A stretch of DNA of 64,000 bases from Adiantum capillus-veneris. Taxonomy: Eukaryota; Streptophyta; Polypodiopsida; Polypodiales; Pteridaceae. Below the pieces are notes generated by a model, which worked only from the letters and a program-made list of their open reading frames with translations, had not been told where the DNA came from and ran no database searches. This document shows, one piece after another, positions 43,604 through 55,539 of the stretch. Position 1 is the stretch's first letter. The number at the start of each line of letters is the position of its first letter. The DNA is taken from the NCBI GenBank assembly GCA_014529385.2, contig CM043945.1:91339112-91403111 (forward strand). The letters run 5' to 3'. Made by a program: the position numbers and the translations under genes.

Positions 43604-45523
43604 ATGAGTTCTCCAAGTTTTACAGGTGAAGATGATAAGGACCCGAGAAGGTTCTTGAGACAGGTACAATTGCAATGTTTACTGACAGGAAATGATTGTG
43701 AAGCAGAATGGTTGCGTATGTTTCCTCTCTTGCTTGAGGGTGATGCTTATGTCTAGTATAAGAGCTTGAATGATGCAAATAAGAGTTGTTGGTCACTCTT
43801 GGAATCATTATTTCTTCAAAGATATGTAGTGATGCCAACTCCAAATGAAGCTTGGTCAAGGCTGAAGAGATTATCTATGCGCGAAGATGAGTTTGTTTCT
43901 TGTTTTTGGAAGAGGTTCAATGATGTATGGATGCAATGGGAAAAGTGTGTGAAGTATGCTAATGTGATGTCAGTGAAAGAGTTACATGGTACACACATGC
44001 AATTTGAGAGGTTGAAAATGTTGATAATCAAGTTGAAACCTACCTTGCGTTCACATGTGGAATTGAAGAATCCAAAAAGCATGAAAGAAGCACTACAGGT
44101 TGCCTACAACAAAGAGGGGAAGATAAGGCTTATGGTAGGTTTGGATGCGCCACCGAAGATAGAGGATCTGCACTTGGTTCATTTACTGTATAAGGTTGTT
44201 GAAAATGGTCATGAACTTGAGAAGCCACTTTCTATTGATAAGGAGGAAACAAAGCATGCAAATGTAGCAGCATGTGATCACGTGGAAGAAAATGACATAC
44301 ATGTGGTGAATGCTTATGATGTAGACATAAACAATTCTATGGATTCTTCTCTTGATGTTGGAGATGCTGATTTTTTTGCTTTGAAAAATGGTTTGAATCC
44401 CATGGTTAAGAGTGATGTTGATGTGGATGGATATTATGTGTCTACATATGGCTTATTTGATGAAAATGCTTTGGTATGCGAAGTTGTGGGAGCATCTATA
44501 ATGGATGATGTATGTGATGAGGGTTGTATAGACTCTCCTCTTGAGTATGAGGATGCTGATGTGGTTGAGTTTCATGGTCTACAAGAATCTCATGCTACTC
44601 TTGTGGTTGATGATGAAGACTATGCCTCTACTCCTGGGTTGCTTGATGAGTTACCTATGGCTGCCAATGATGATGTAAATGCTTTTGGTGATTTGGATTA
44701 TCACTTGGATGTTAATGAGGTCAATATGGATTCATTTAATGTCACCAAAGAACCCATTGGTGAGGATGAGGTGGCTGATATCCAAGACTTTGTTTCCACT
44801 TATGACATGTTTCATGATATGCATATGGTTGTCGATCATGTGGACGGTTGTGTTGCACAAGGTTCTATGGAGTCCCATGTCGAGCTTAAACGTAATGACT
44901 TGGATGCTTTGAATGTTGATTTTCAGCCTAAATTTTTGCATGATGATGTGGTCCTTGATGATGGCATATCTGTTAGTGGCTTGCTTGGTGAGCTACTTGT
45001 TGTTGGAAGCTCTAATGTCAACCATGAGAGAATATTAGAGGAAGTTTTGAGGCTAATGAAAGAGGGTCTTTGCTTTGGAAATTTTGATGATATGGATGGT
45101 CATATGATTTGTGCTAGTGGCTTTGATATTCTTGCCAAGCTGGATGATGGCATGTCTTATGGTCTTAATTGTGATAGGCAAGAGAAAGTGCTCTTTTGTG
45201 GTTTCGCATGCAAGGACACTTTGAATGTCTTGACTAGACAAATTATGGTTGAGAACGTAGAAGCTTTGATGGATATATTTGAAATCAGTGATTTGTATGA
45301 GTTGAAGCATGAAATTTTTGGCTTGGATTCAATGCAAAATTATGTGTATGATAGAGGGAAAAGACAAATGTCTCGTGTCAATAGCATATGGGATTTTGCT
45401 TCGGTGGGAGAAGCTCCTACTATGTTATGCATATGTTTATTGGATGCAACATGGAGGTGGATGGTAAGAGAATCTATGTTATTTTTAGCTCTCATCTTAT
45501 ATTTTGGGTCTTTTATGGCATGA
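43604..45523 (+). CDS. Gag-like protein with long acidic repeat tail, one in-frame stop
   Basis: A 640-codon frame from ATG 43604 to TGA 45523, with a single TAG at 43754-43756 where Trp is expected (DAYV-stop-YKSL). Residues about 1-185 resemble retrotransposon capsid: FTGEDDKDPRRFLRQV, EAEWLRMFPLLLEG, LLESLFLQRYV, FVSCFWKRFNDVW, LKPTLRSHVELKNP and SMKEALQVA. Residues about 200-520 are Asp/Glu/Val-rich with a degenerate box, consensus (V/A)ST-(G/D)(L/M)(L/F)-(D/E), near residues 279, 341, 397 and 457, about 60 residues apart. There is no CCHC knuckle, protease or RT. The tail belongs to no family I recognise. It lies wholly inside the LTR element and its upstream limit is the leader after 43509. 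Confidence 0.8.
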
Positions 45524-45605
45524 AAAATAGGAGAATGTTTACAATGATGTGAAAGTATGCACATGAAACACTTGAAAGTGTTCCATGCTTGTTGGGGGGG
45601 CAATA

Positions 45606-46621
45606 TGTGACGTGTCTTGGCGAAACGGTGCGGACCACCCCAAAGTCTTTGAGATATGTTTTTTAATGCTTTTGGGGGCCTTAGATGTAAATAAATCATG
45701 CTTGTACAAAGTGTACAAAGATGGTGTGTGCCAGCTGTCTCTACGCATGCCTGCCAGTTGTGCGGGGTACATAGTTTTGCTGTTTTTGTACATAGAAGCG
45801 TCGAGACTTAAAAGTGTGATTAAGTGCTTTAAAAATATGAAGAAAAAATGAACTTTTATCAGCTTGGGGTCGTGAGTGAGGAGGAGTTTTCAGCTGTGAA
45901 GAAGAAAGCCTCTCTTGCTGCAGTCTGCGGTGGTGCATGGGGATTGTGTAGTGGAGGTGCCCGTGTGTGTGTGCGAGGGACTGGAGCCTTGATTGGAGAG
46001 TGTGTCTCTCATCAAGAAGACCATGAACATGGGTGGTGACCTCTGCACTTTCACCCCTCTTCTCTCTTTCTGGTGATGGAAGCTGCGTGAAGCGAAGCTT
46101 TCTTGTACGTGTGTGCCTGCTACTCTGGTTTGGCAGTGAAAGCCCCTTGTTATTGTTGTGAATGGGAGGTTGTTTCCCCATGTTTTCCATGGTTTTTTCT
46201 GATTTTTTTGGCTGAGCATCATGAGTTTTTGTATAACTCATGATTGGCATGGTTTTTGATGGGTTTGTGTACATGGTTGGGAGCAACTATGGAGCCCCTT
46301 CTTGCATATGCAAGGTCTGCTGAGATGGTGTGAGGGTATGGTGTTTATGAACAAAAGTGCATAGATTTTCCTTGGTTTTCATTGGTTTGTTTTCCCAAAA
46401 TTTAGTGCCTTTTTTGCTCCCTTGACTGCAATTGATCATAGCTAGGGCTATGACAGTAGAGAGGGAAGCTAGTCGAGTGTAGGCGGGGTTTTGTGCATGC
46501 AAGGGTGAGTGTGTTTGTGAGTGGAGATTGGATCCTATCCTCTTGTGAGAGCTACTTTACTTTTCCTCATATATCTTGTGAGTATGGAGGTGTTATAGAG
46601 GCCACCCCCAAATCCTTCACA
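45606..46621 (+). repeat. 3' LTR of the gag-only element
   Basis: 1016 bp, preceded by purine run GGGGGGGG (45593-45600) plus CAATA and followed by ACGT at 46622-46625. Confidence 0.9.
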
Positions 46622-46625
46622 ACGT

Positions 46626-47405
46626 CAAGACTCAAGACCCTGAGACACTTGAGGAAGCCATAGTGAAAGCACATATTCACGATGATCCAGATGAAAAGAA
46701 ATCACATCATAATCAAGTGCCTGCTAATACACATGGCAATACACCCACACAATACGGGCACAATAAAAGAAAATTTATAGTAGCCAATTCAGAAGCATCT
46801 AAAAAACCCAAGGAGTCCAGAGGTCCTCTCTCACCTGAGAACTTTGATAAAGCTAAGAAAAAGGATTGTCCCAAGGGGAAATCTGCTACTCATGGCAAGG
46901 AGAAAGTAGTCCACACGGTGCAACTGCTGCCTCTTGAGTCTTCCTCACGATTCTCTCTAGTGGAAGTAACACACACTGAGGTGGTGCATGAATGCTGTCT
47001 CACAGCTTCCATGTGGCAACAGACCTTCGGACCACATGAGTTAGTACGCATGCACGGATCTCTGCAAGGGCACAAGGTGCGCATCTTGGTAGATGACGGT
47101 GCTACTCACAATTTTATCAATTATGGATTGGTGAAAAACTCCAATTGCCTCAAACTGCGAGTACCCACCGCTACAAGGTAGCGATGATGAATGGACATGA
47201 TACCAAAATCTGGGATACTCAAGTCCGAGCTGTTCCGTTGGAAGTACAAGGCTACTCCATATCCTTGGATTTTCAGGTTATGAACATGGAGAGGGCAGAT
47301 GTGGTGCTTGGTAGGGAATGGTTGCATAGCCTAGGACAATCACTAAAGCGTAGCTATGAGCACAACAACTTGATGTTCGAATCCCATGGCGCACATGTGT
47401 TGTAG
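46626..47405 (+). pseudogene. Gag C-terminus and protease of gypsy family B
   Basis: The frame continues gag from before the insertion (KTQDPETLEEAIVKAHIHDDPDE). The zinc knuckle expected near 46860 is reduced to KKKDCPKGKS. Retropepsin follows: FGPHELVRMHGSL, then ILVDDGATHNFINY with the catalytic Asp (usual DSGATHNF, here DDGATHNF). After a stop near 47180 the frame shifts to MERADVVLGREWLHSLG, the protease C-terminus. The stop and the lost knuckle mean a non-functional product. Confidence 0.82.
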
Positions 47406-47435
47406 TTAGGAGAGAAGGATGTACCTTCTTCACCA

Positions 47436-48420
47436 TTGATATGTACAGCTGAGCTTATGAAACTTGTATCTGATAATGAAATAGATCAATTTTTATTGTG
47501 TTACTCATTGTCTCATTTTCTCTCTAACATTGAATCTGTTGAACATTCCTCAACGCCGCATGCTTCTTTCTCATCTCTTCCACCAATGGCTACTTCCCAA
47601 CCAGCAAAAGTTTCTAGTGAGTTAAAAAATTTATTAAATAAATTTCACGATGTTTTTCCTAATGATTTGCCACCAGGATTACCGCTGACACGATCGGTGC
47701 AACATAGCATCGATGTGGTTGCAGACAGTAAACCTGTCAGTAAACCGCCCTATCGTATGAGTTACTCTGAAGCTGCTGAGATGGAATGTCAGCTTGCTGA
47801 CTACCTTAGCAAAGGGTTCACACAACCCAGTTCTTCACCATGGGCTTCTCCTATCCTCTTAGTGAATAAAAAAGACGACAATATGCGCATGTACGTAGAC
47901 TACCGTGGCTTAAATACGGTTACTATTAAGAACAAGTACCCATTTCCACACGTGGATGAGTTGTTTGACAAACTCACTCATGCTCGTATTTTTACAAAAA
48001 TATACTTGCGGTTAGGTTATCACCAAGTCCGTATTCCGAACAAGGTTTGGACACTACGAGTTTTGGGTTATGCCCTTTGGGTTAACCAATGCGCCCTCAA
48101 CATTCATGACACTTATGGATAGTGTCTTGAAGCTGTATTTGGGTAAATTTTTCATCGTTTTTCTCGATGACATTCTAGTCTACAGTGCTTTTGAAGAAGA
48201 ATACTTACAACATCTGAGGTAGGTGTTCGAATTGTTACGAATAAATAAATTATACGCCAAGGAATCTAAGTGTGATTTTCTGAAAGAAGAAATTCACTAT
48301 CTTGGGCATGTTATTTCAGCTAATGGGCTACATATGGATCAATCCAAAGTGGATACAATCAGGCAGTGGCCTTCTCCTAAAAATCTGGAAGAGTTATAGA
48401 TTTTTTAAAGGATTTGCAGG
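47436..48420 (+). pseudogene. Reverse transcriptase of gypsy family B, frameshifted
   Basis: The frame at 47436-48122 reads [68 protein letters not shown] and YHQVRIPNK. After a shift near 48050 it continues as [21 protein letters not shown] with an intact catalytic FLDD, then KCDFLKEEIHYLGHVIS. At least two shifts and stops (for example at about 48222 and 48400) break it. It is the best RT of this family in the window, since the copy at 1-2225 lacks RT. Confidence 0.87.
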
Positions 48421-49141
48421 TTTTTACCGAAGGTTCGTTAAAAACTATGCTAATATTGTTGTTCCCATGACGGACCAACTAAAAGGCAAAGGCAAAACTT
48501 TTCAATGGGGACACACTCAACATCATAGTTTTGATACGCTCAAGGATGCATTAGCTACAACACCAATACTAGCTATTGTAGATCCTTTGAAACCATTCAT
48601 TTTAGAAATGGATGCTAGTGACCGTGCTATTGGAGCAGTCCTGTTACAAGACGGGTGGCCAATCGCATTTGAAAGCAAGAAGCTTGATGTAGCACAACAG
48701 AACTACTCTACTTATGAATGCAAACTCTATGCAATAGTCTCTGCCTTAGAAACATGGCGAAATTATTTGTATGGTGCTCAGTTTGAGATTGTGTTTGACC
48801 ATGAAAGCATCAAATGATTTACACAACAAACGGATTTGAAGGGTCGGAAAGCCAGGTGGGCTGAGATCCTTCAAGAATATGACGCCAAGCTTCGCTATCG
48901 TAAAGGACAATACAATGTGGTGGCTGAGGCTCTAAGTCGTATGCTAGAGATCAATTCTCTCTTGTTCACGGAACTTTGTAGTGAATTTTTGGATTTTCTA
49001 AAGGGCAAATATGAGCATGATGACGCATATTCCAAAGTGTGGAGCCATGTACAAATGAGGGATCCTTCTCACTCCAATGATGGTAGTGTATTGCTAACCT
49101 CCACACATAGTTATCCTCTATGGAGTGATGAACTACAGTGA
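48415..49141 (+). pseudogene. RNase H of gypsy family B
   Basis: The frame at 48302-48817 contains FAGFYRRFVKNYANI, then PFILEMDASDRAIGAVLLQ (RNase H Asp), YSTYECKLYAIVSALETW (Glu) and IVFDHESIK, followed by a stop at about 48815. 48836-49141 continues LKGRKARWAEILQEYDAKLRYRKG and NVVAEALSR (usual ADALSR). It then leads into the linker FLDFLKGKYEHDDAY shared with the copy at 526-726. Confidence 0.85.
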
Positions 49142-50503
49142 TTTAAGCATTTCACCATCGACAATGGATACCTACTCCATAAGGGGAGATTTTGTGTACC
49201 GACGGACACAGACATTCGGCGCCAAATTCTTTATGAATGTCATGATAGTCCAAGTGCAGGGCACCTACTTATTCTCTCGTACAACGACAGTTTTACTGGC
49301 CAGGTTTACATGGTTTGTTTAAGCTTATGTGTTGCATTGCCAAAAATGTCAAGTTAACAAAGCAGAGCGTCTGAAATCAAGAGGACCTTTACATCCTTTG
49401 GAGATTCCCAATGGTAAATGGGAAATTATCTCTATGGATTTTATTGTAGGTTTACCAACCCTGTACGAGGTCATGACTCGGTATGGGTGGTCGTAGACCG
49501 GTTAGCTAAACTATGTAAGTTTATTCCAACCAAATCAACGATTAAGACTCCAGAACTAGCCAAGTTATTTGTGGATAACCTATACAAGTTGTATGGTTTG
49601 CCAAGTAACATTGTTAGTGATCGTGATCCCAAGTTTAACAGTCATTTTTGGAGGGATGTGTTCAAACTATTGGGTACACAACTAAACCTCAGCACAACCG
49701 ATCATCCAGAAACAGATAGCCAAATTGAACGAGTTAACCAAGTGCTAGAGGATATGCTAAGAGCATATGTTAGCAAGAAACAGTCAGACTGGGAAGAATA
49801 TTTACCTATTCTCGAGTTTGCCTACAATAGTGCTAAGCATGTCACAACTGGATTTAGTCCTTTCATGCTCATGTATGGTTTTCAACCTAGGTCACCTGTT
49901 ACGGTGGGGTTGGCAACTAAAAATCTCCAACAGGCTAAGGATTTTCTCCAAGACCACATGGATATGCTGAAACTTGCTCGTCAGAATGTCCGACAAGTGT
50001 AGGATTGGTATAAGAAGTACGCTGATGAGAAACGTTGGAAAGTTACCTTTAAGGAAGGGGAGGAAGTATTTTTACGTGTGTCAGAACATTCAAAAAGTCT
50101 GAAAACTGGGCCAACACCTAAATGATCTCCAAGATATTGTGGGCCTTTCAAAATACTCAAGCGAGTAGGTGATTGTGCCTACAAATTGTTGCTACCTATA
50201 CATTCTCGTATTCATCCGGTATTTCATGTAAGCCGTTTACGTAAGCGGTTACATGGGGATGACAATGTCATTGACCAACAGATTTTGGTTGATTTTGTTG
50301 AACCTCCTACCTTACCGCATGAACCTGAATGCATTCTCAACTATCATGATTTATGTACGCATCATCATGTACGTCAACAAACCTTAATCAAGTGGAAAGA
50401 TCGACCTGAGGAAGGTGCCACTTGGGAAAACATTAGTGTTCTTAAGAAAAAATTTCCCACTTTTGTTTTTGAGGACAAAAACTCTTCTTTAAGGGGGGAG
50501 TAA
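49125..50503 (+). pseudogene. Integrase and chromodomain-like tail of gypsy family B
   Basis: The zinc-binding region is shifted (YLLHKGRFCVP, ILYECHDSPSAGH). The core frame at 49418-50002 keeps VWVVVDRLAKLCKFIPT, VSDRDPKFNSHFW (second Asp), DSQIERVNQVLEDML (Glu) and FAYNSAKH. The frame at 50186-50503 gives YKLLLPIHSRIHPVFHVSRL and a chromodomain-like end, QQTLIKWKDRPEEGATWE. Stops at about 50000 and 50123 separate the parts. The tail marks the element as a chromovirus-type gypsy. Confidence 0.87.
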
Positions 50504-50655
50504 TGTTAGGACAAGGGCAAGGCCGGACTAAACAAGGGCAAGGACGGGCTAGGCAGTGTGGAAGGGAGTTCGACTAGGGCAAAGGGCTAGGAGCCATGCT
50601 ATATAGTGGGAGGTTGGGAGGTGGACTCCAAGGCACTAGTTCCCCTTGTCTCACA
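50504..50655 (+). repeat. 3' LTR of gypsy family B
   Basis: 152 bp, TGTTAGGACAAGGG...TTGTCTCACA. It holds an extra ACAAGGGCAAGGAC-type repeat absent from the 5' LTR. TSD CAAGG follows at 50656-50660. Confidence 0.9.
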
Positions 50656-50660
50656 CAAGG

Positions 50661-51309
50661 ATGACGAGGGGATATGCAACATAAGGAGGACTAGAGAGGA
50701 TATGTTGATAGATGTAGTTTCAAGAGCCACACACTAAGTTGTGGCTATTTGACACATTGTTCACTTCCACCATGCTTTATGAAGTGCAAATATCTCATCC
50801 TTCAGGAACTCTTGATGCACTCACAATAGTATCGACTCATCTCATCGATCGAGATAGACATTTTGATGTACTAGAATCTCAAATAAAGTCCATTCTGCAA
50901 AATACTGTTAGCCCATCAATATCACTAAAATCTCAAAGAGAAATAAGTGACTTTATTCAATCTAGGAAATCTTTGACAAAGGAGGAGTGGCTCCCCTTCT
51001 GTGCAGTCCGCACTTGCTGATTCATTCGTAAATTTTGGCATAGAGTTTTGGCATAGACACTGCTAATATCCAAAATATTTCAAGGTATAGCTCTCTCTTA
51101 AGAGAATTTGCAATGTTCTCCTCCTCCATCCACTTTGCATCAAGGGCCAAAAAAATACCATTGACCAAATTATCAAGTGGACCTAGCTTACCTTTCTATT
51201 CTTTTCTTGTGCCGTGTGACCTGTTGGCCTCCCCTTTCCATTGGCACCTTAATATGAATCATTGAAATTTTTTGATGAAACATCAACGAAATTTCCTGCT
51301 TCCTTTAAA
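50661..51309. other. No gene recognised
   Basis: A 93-residue plus frame (50739-51020) has no known motif. The sequence borders a minus-strand gag remnant. Confidence 0.4.
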
Positions 51310-52500
51310 ACTTGGATGCACTATCATCTAGTTCCTTTCTTCTTTGGAATCCTCTGATGAACTTGCATATGGTTCTCTTGGTCAGTCGGAACCCTCGGAC
51401 GCACTATCATAATTTTGTTACTTCTTCAAAATCCTCTAATGAACTTTCATCTAGTTCCCTTGGTTCTTTCTCTTCACTGGAAGACTCATGTCCCATTGAG
51501 GTGGACACTAGCTTGTCCATAGGATAATTAAATGAGCCAACATGCATTCGAAAACCTTGCTTGGCATGTCCCACAAGTCTTTGAATAGACTCAAACTTGT
51601 ATTGCAGACAATAACGTTGAGTCTCTTTTGGAAAATCACAACAAAATCCCTCAATCTAGTCCCTCAAAGTGACCCTCCAAAATGAGGACACTGGAAAATA
51701 GGTATCCCAAAATCTCTGGCAGTAGTCATCCAACATGTCCTTCTTAGTCATTCTCAGATGATGCCAAGCTAAGATGATATCTTCTTCCTATTCTTTTGTA
51801 ATCTAGGTAAAAGTAAATATTCTCCTACTTCTTGAATGCCTCTCTGTGTAACAACAAAGTACACCACCATGTCTATACATTTCCTTTCAAGAAAGATTCC
51901 TCTCTTCGCACCTTGGAGAATTTAAAGAATCAACCTCTCAAGAAGGCGACATCAAGCTTCTGTATAAACTCAAGGGCTCGATGGGTGTCCTGGTAGCCTC
52001 AAAAAATGTCAAACCTGACTAGCTGAACCCCCATCATTGAACTCCTTGGTCTTCTAGTATATTTGTCACTGTCAAAAAGAGGACGAGATCTGAACTGCTA
52101 GATGGCCTCCCATGTCATCTAGCCCTTTTCAAAAATCTATTTTTCTTGTTTTTTTGGAATTTTGTCCACTTCTTCCACCTTTTCTCATCCTCTCTAGAAC
52201 TAGGGAATGGAGAGATGTTGGAACTATCTAAAGAAGAAGAAAAATCTTTGTCATCCTCAAAATGAACACGCTTCTTGGATCTGCTTAACACCTCAAAAGC
52301 TGACTTTCAACCCAAATGGCTAGGGAAATCCATTGTTTTTCTCTACTTTTGAGAGTGCTTTACGCTTTTTCTTAGTTGGTTCATCTTCTTTTCAAGAGCT
52401 CTATTCAACTCTTTCTACGAGTACTATTTTCTCTTTTCTGCACTTGACTCTTCTTTCAACTTTCTTATCACCTTGAGAGGATAACCGGCCATTATTTAGA
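51310..52500 (-). pseudogene. Gypsy-type gag remnant, minus strand
   Basis: Minus-strand translation across frames gives LAWHHLRMTKKDMLDDYCQR, FWDTYFPVSSFWRVTLRD, RYCLQYKFESIQRLVGHA, FRMHVGSFNYPMDKL and an acidic linker (SSSEEKEPRELDESS). Upstream, at about 52110-52250, is a basic K/R-rich start. This is the capsid pattern of a gypsy element. Several stops are present. No LTR could be placed, and the protease at 53560-54390 lies on its upstream side, so the two probably belong to different elements. Confidence 0.65.
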
Positions 52501-53555
52501 TGCTTCATATATTGTGGATCTTGGGAGTAATTCATCAATATATTCACATATGTGTAGACCTAGGTTGACTTTGATAATTGGGACATCTTCACATGATTTC
52601 TACTTGGACAGCTCACAGGGGGTCATGGATCGCGATCCATGTTGGGCAGCGATCTGAAATGAAACTTGGGGAGCTTGTTCCTATAGTCTATCCTAACACA
52701 TTGTTGAAGCTATTTTCAAATTTGGACAGGTTTACCTCTTGTTGTAGGTTCGGCGTTTTCTTTTAGAACTTGATTCCAAATTTTTTGTCTTTCATTATTA
52801 CTTTTTCATCATTATTACGCTAAAAAGCAAAGAAAATTTATTGAAATTGTTATTATTTGGCCAAAATTCTTGCCAAAATTATTACTCACACTCATATATA
52901 TATATACTCTCACTCTCAGTATCTCTTTCATCAAAATTTGTTAAAATGGCTCAATACTTTGCCAAATAAGTGTAGAAATATGCTAAAAGTGGTCAAAAAA
53001 CAAAAATTAAAAGCATCGAACACACTTTATACACTGTACACGTAATCTCTCAATCATTTTGTAGCCTATCATTTTGTAATGTGTTGCATCGACTACTATG
53101 GCCACTGTTGTTAATCCCCCCTTTTCATTCCGAGTCGCACTGGGACAAAGGTCTATGCAAGGTGCATGGGGGAAAACAACATGTCTATGCATGGCTATGT
53201 AAGGTGGTCCTACTATGCTGAGAGAAATGATGCATTGGGTAACATAGTGCGGTGCAAGATGTGGGTCTTGAACCAATTGTTCAGTGGTTTTCATTGGCGA
53301 GGTTTCCTCCTATGCACGTTTTCTAAATAGAAGTTGCTGAAGCATGGATGACCTTTCTTTGATGGTTGGTTTTGTAATTGGCTGGTGTGTGGCCTCGAGA
53401 TGGTTGGTTTGTATTTCAAGGATCCACTTGACGGTTGTTTCCAAAAGTTTCATCAGGATCGGGTTGTATGTTGTTGATTTCTTTGGTAGCTCCACTTTGG
53501 ATTTTGGCACCCATTTGCAGTTGGTTGATTCTGTTGTAGCTTGAAGGGCTTGATT
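52501..53555. other. No gene recognised
   Basis: It contains a perfect 18-bp palindrome at 52624-52641 (CATGGATCG/CGATCCATG) and a short TA tract near 52895. Otherwise featureless. Confidence 0.4.
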
Positions 53556-53559
53556 TAAG

Positions 53560-54400
53560 TTTAGGTGTTGGTTTTGGCACTTGAAAACTTGTTGGCCGGT
53601 GAGGCCAAGGATTGAGTCACAAGCATTGTCTTTGGAATCGACAGTTGAGTTGGTTTTGATGCCATAATGGATTTTTGGATCCAGACCTTGCTAATTTGGT
53701 TTGCTTGATTACTGGCAGGCAATCGAGGCATGGAAACAAGAAAATTTTTCTTTGTTTCATTCCCAGTATAATCTTTTTGTTCATCCGAGATGTGATTTGT
53801 CTGCACGAATGGCGTAACATAAGATCGATCTTTCAGACAATAATGAAGCACGTCATCCTTCCAATCTGGAATAACTTTGTAAGTCCTCATCCATGAAACT
53901 CCCAAAATGAGGTGCTCATTGAGATCTGTGTCAGCCATAATGTGGAACTACTGTGGGCATTGGTTTCCATTGATGTTAATCAAGACAATTTCTTGCCAAA
54001 CTAACCATGGTTTCCTTATTGGTTGCTTTGAGTTCAATCTGGGTTGTTTCAATAATCGATTCATAATTTGAGGTAAGTTGAATATTGCATTGCATTGACG
54101 TACTTTGGTATCCACTAGTACTCTTTTTGTTGTGCCATCGGTTGATCCGAACATCCATACTATCAAGCCAAGTTTGCTTGACTTGTACTACTGCCACCAT
54201 AGGAGGTGGTGGTTGTAAATTCTGCAACTTGGATTCCTCCTGTGCTTGATATTTGATGGTTTGAGCTTTTTTCTATTGCTCCTTAGCTAGATGTATCTTT
54301 TCTAGCATGTCGATAGTGAGAGTTTGTTGACACTTTTTGAGTCTACATCCATTTATCTAGTTAGACATCACCTTTCCCTCTAATGTTGCAAGCTGGACGG
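53560..54400 (-). pseudogene. Gypsy gag-end and protease remnant, minus strand
   Basis: On the minus strand: LTIDMLEKIHLAKEQ and KLQNLQPPPPMVAVVQVKQ (gag linker), then TKRVLVDTKVRQCNAIF, a retropepsin active-site region in which the expected DTGSQ reads DTKVRQ. After this comes DLNEHLILGVSWMRTYKVIPDW, the protease C-terminal LILGxxWM motif. Stops and a frame change lie between the parts. Coding-like sequence stops exactly at 54400/54401, where an LTR-like TGTCAGGGG begins. Confidence 0.65.
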
Positions 54401-55004
54401 TGTCAGGGGATTAAGGGTTGAAAGGATACCCGAGTCAGTGCCAGGCTGCTAGCTATGTGAAAAGAGAGGAGAGGAAGAAGCACCACACCATACAATAGAC
54501 CAATATTCACTTTGAAATGAAATTATGTATGAAAACAGATGATTTTCTACCATGAATAAGATAAGGTGCACGTTGCCCAAGCGGCAATGTTATCAGCACC
54601 AAACTGCAATTAAGCTATAGAATACGGAGTTTAAACTCCCTTACAATGGGATAACCCAATTGATTACAGATAAATAGAGAGATTAGCTGAGGGAAATACG
54701 TAGAAGAAGTGTAAGCAGATGGGGCCGATGTGATCTCAATGACTATAAGGAATATTGCCGTATCAACCTCCCAAAAACTTCCTCCTCTTGATCTTATTCC
54801 CCTTCCAAAGATCTCTGATCTTGCTCTCCCCAAGGAAAAAAACTCTCTGCTCAATAAATCTTCACAACAACAACTAAAAAATGGATTTTTTTTTTGTTTT
54901 ATAGCCCATCTGCTTGTTTTTTAGTAAACCCCAGAAGCATTGGACACTTGTCATTTCAACCTAAGTTATTGCATGTGGAACTGTCCCTTATAGGGGGGTG
55001 GAAT

Positions 55005-55091
<87 letters not shown>

Positions 55092-55535
55092 TATTCATAT
55101 CTATGTGACCACTCCCCTCTTTGACCACTAGCGATATCGCTTGTATTGGTGGGGGGAACCTTGTCCTCAAAAGAATCAATGCCTCTTAGGGCACGGGACT
55201 GAACCCTGGCGGATGCCACACCAACAACTTCTCCATCTTGTCGTTGTTACTACCAAAATAGCCAGTGTTAAGTCCCTGGTGGTGCAAACAATTGCGCACA
55301 CATCATCACCAACAAGTACAATGACCAATCCACCGAACAACAGCGCCACGGGTGCAACCTCCATAGCAAGAGCTCTCAAGGCTCCATGCCCCCTTGGTGA
55401 TGTCTAATGAGGTGCTTCTTGGCAGATAAATACCACGGGGTCCATGCTGTGCACCTCGCATGTGGGTTAAAGCTTCACCACGTGGTAGCAATATGGCACC
55501 CCTAGCCTCAAGGCTCACAAAACCATACAAAATTA
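54401..55535. repeat. LTR-like segment related to 59983-61150
   Basis: It starts TGTCAGGGG at a sharp boundary with protease coding sequence. 55125-55230 (CCACTAGCGATATCGCTTG...GGTGGGGGGAAC...GGGA-TGAAC-CT) and 55430-55530 (CACGTGGTA...CCTCAAGGCTCAC-AAA) match 60798-60900 and 61080-61160 inside the related chromovirus 3' LTR. The far end and any target duplication were not found. Orientation is minus if it is an LTR of that family. Confidence 0.5.
55008..55089. repeat. Compound (CT)n(AT)n microsatellite
   Basis: About 15 CT units run directly into about 25 AT units. Confidence 0.95.
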
Positions 55536-55539
55536 TCTT

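Larger units (their letters stand above)
42495..46621 (+). mobile_element. Gag-only (TR-GAG-like) LTR retrotransposon
   Basis: 4127 bp, nested in gypsy-B gag. LTRs at 42495-43509 and 45606-46621 (about 1016 bp, TGTGACG...CTTCACA) differ at about 20 positions. A G8 purine tract at 45593-45600 precedes the right LTR. The sequence after the left LTR (TTTTGGTGCCCCC) is not an initiator-Met primer site. The interior has one long frame (43604-45523) with a capsid-like start and an unusual acidic tail. No zinc knuckle, protease, RT or integrase is seen. It must have moved using proteins of another element. Confidence 0.88.
40820..50655 (+). mobile_element. Ty3/gypsy element, family B, carrying a nested gag-only element
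   Basis: Short LTRs (40820-40951 and 50504-50655) are flanked by TSD CAAGG (40815-40819 and 50656-50660). A primer site TGGTATCAAGAGC is at 40953-40965, and the purine tract TTTAAGGGGGGAG before the right LTR completes the structure. Gag, protease, RT, RNase H, integrase and a chromodomain-like tail are all present but shifted and stopped. The 4127-bp insertion at 42495-46621 splits gag. Without it the element would be about 5.7 kb. Confidence 0.92.
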
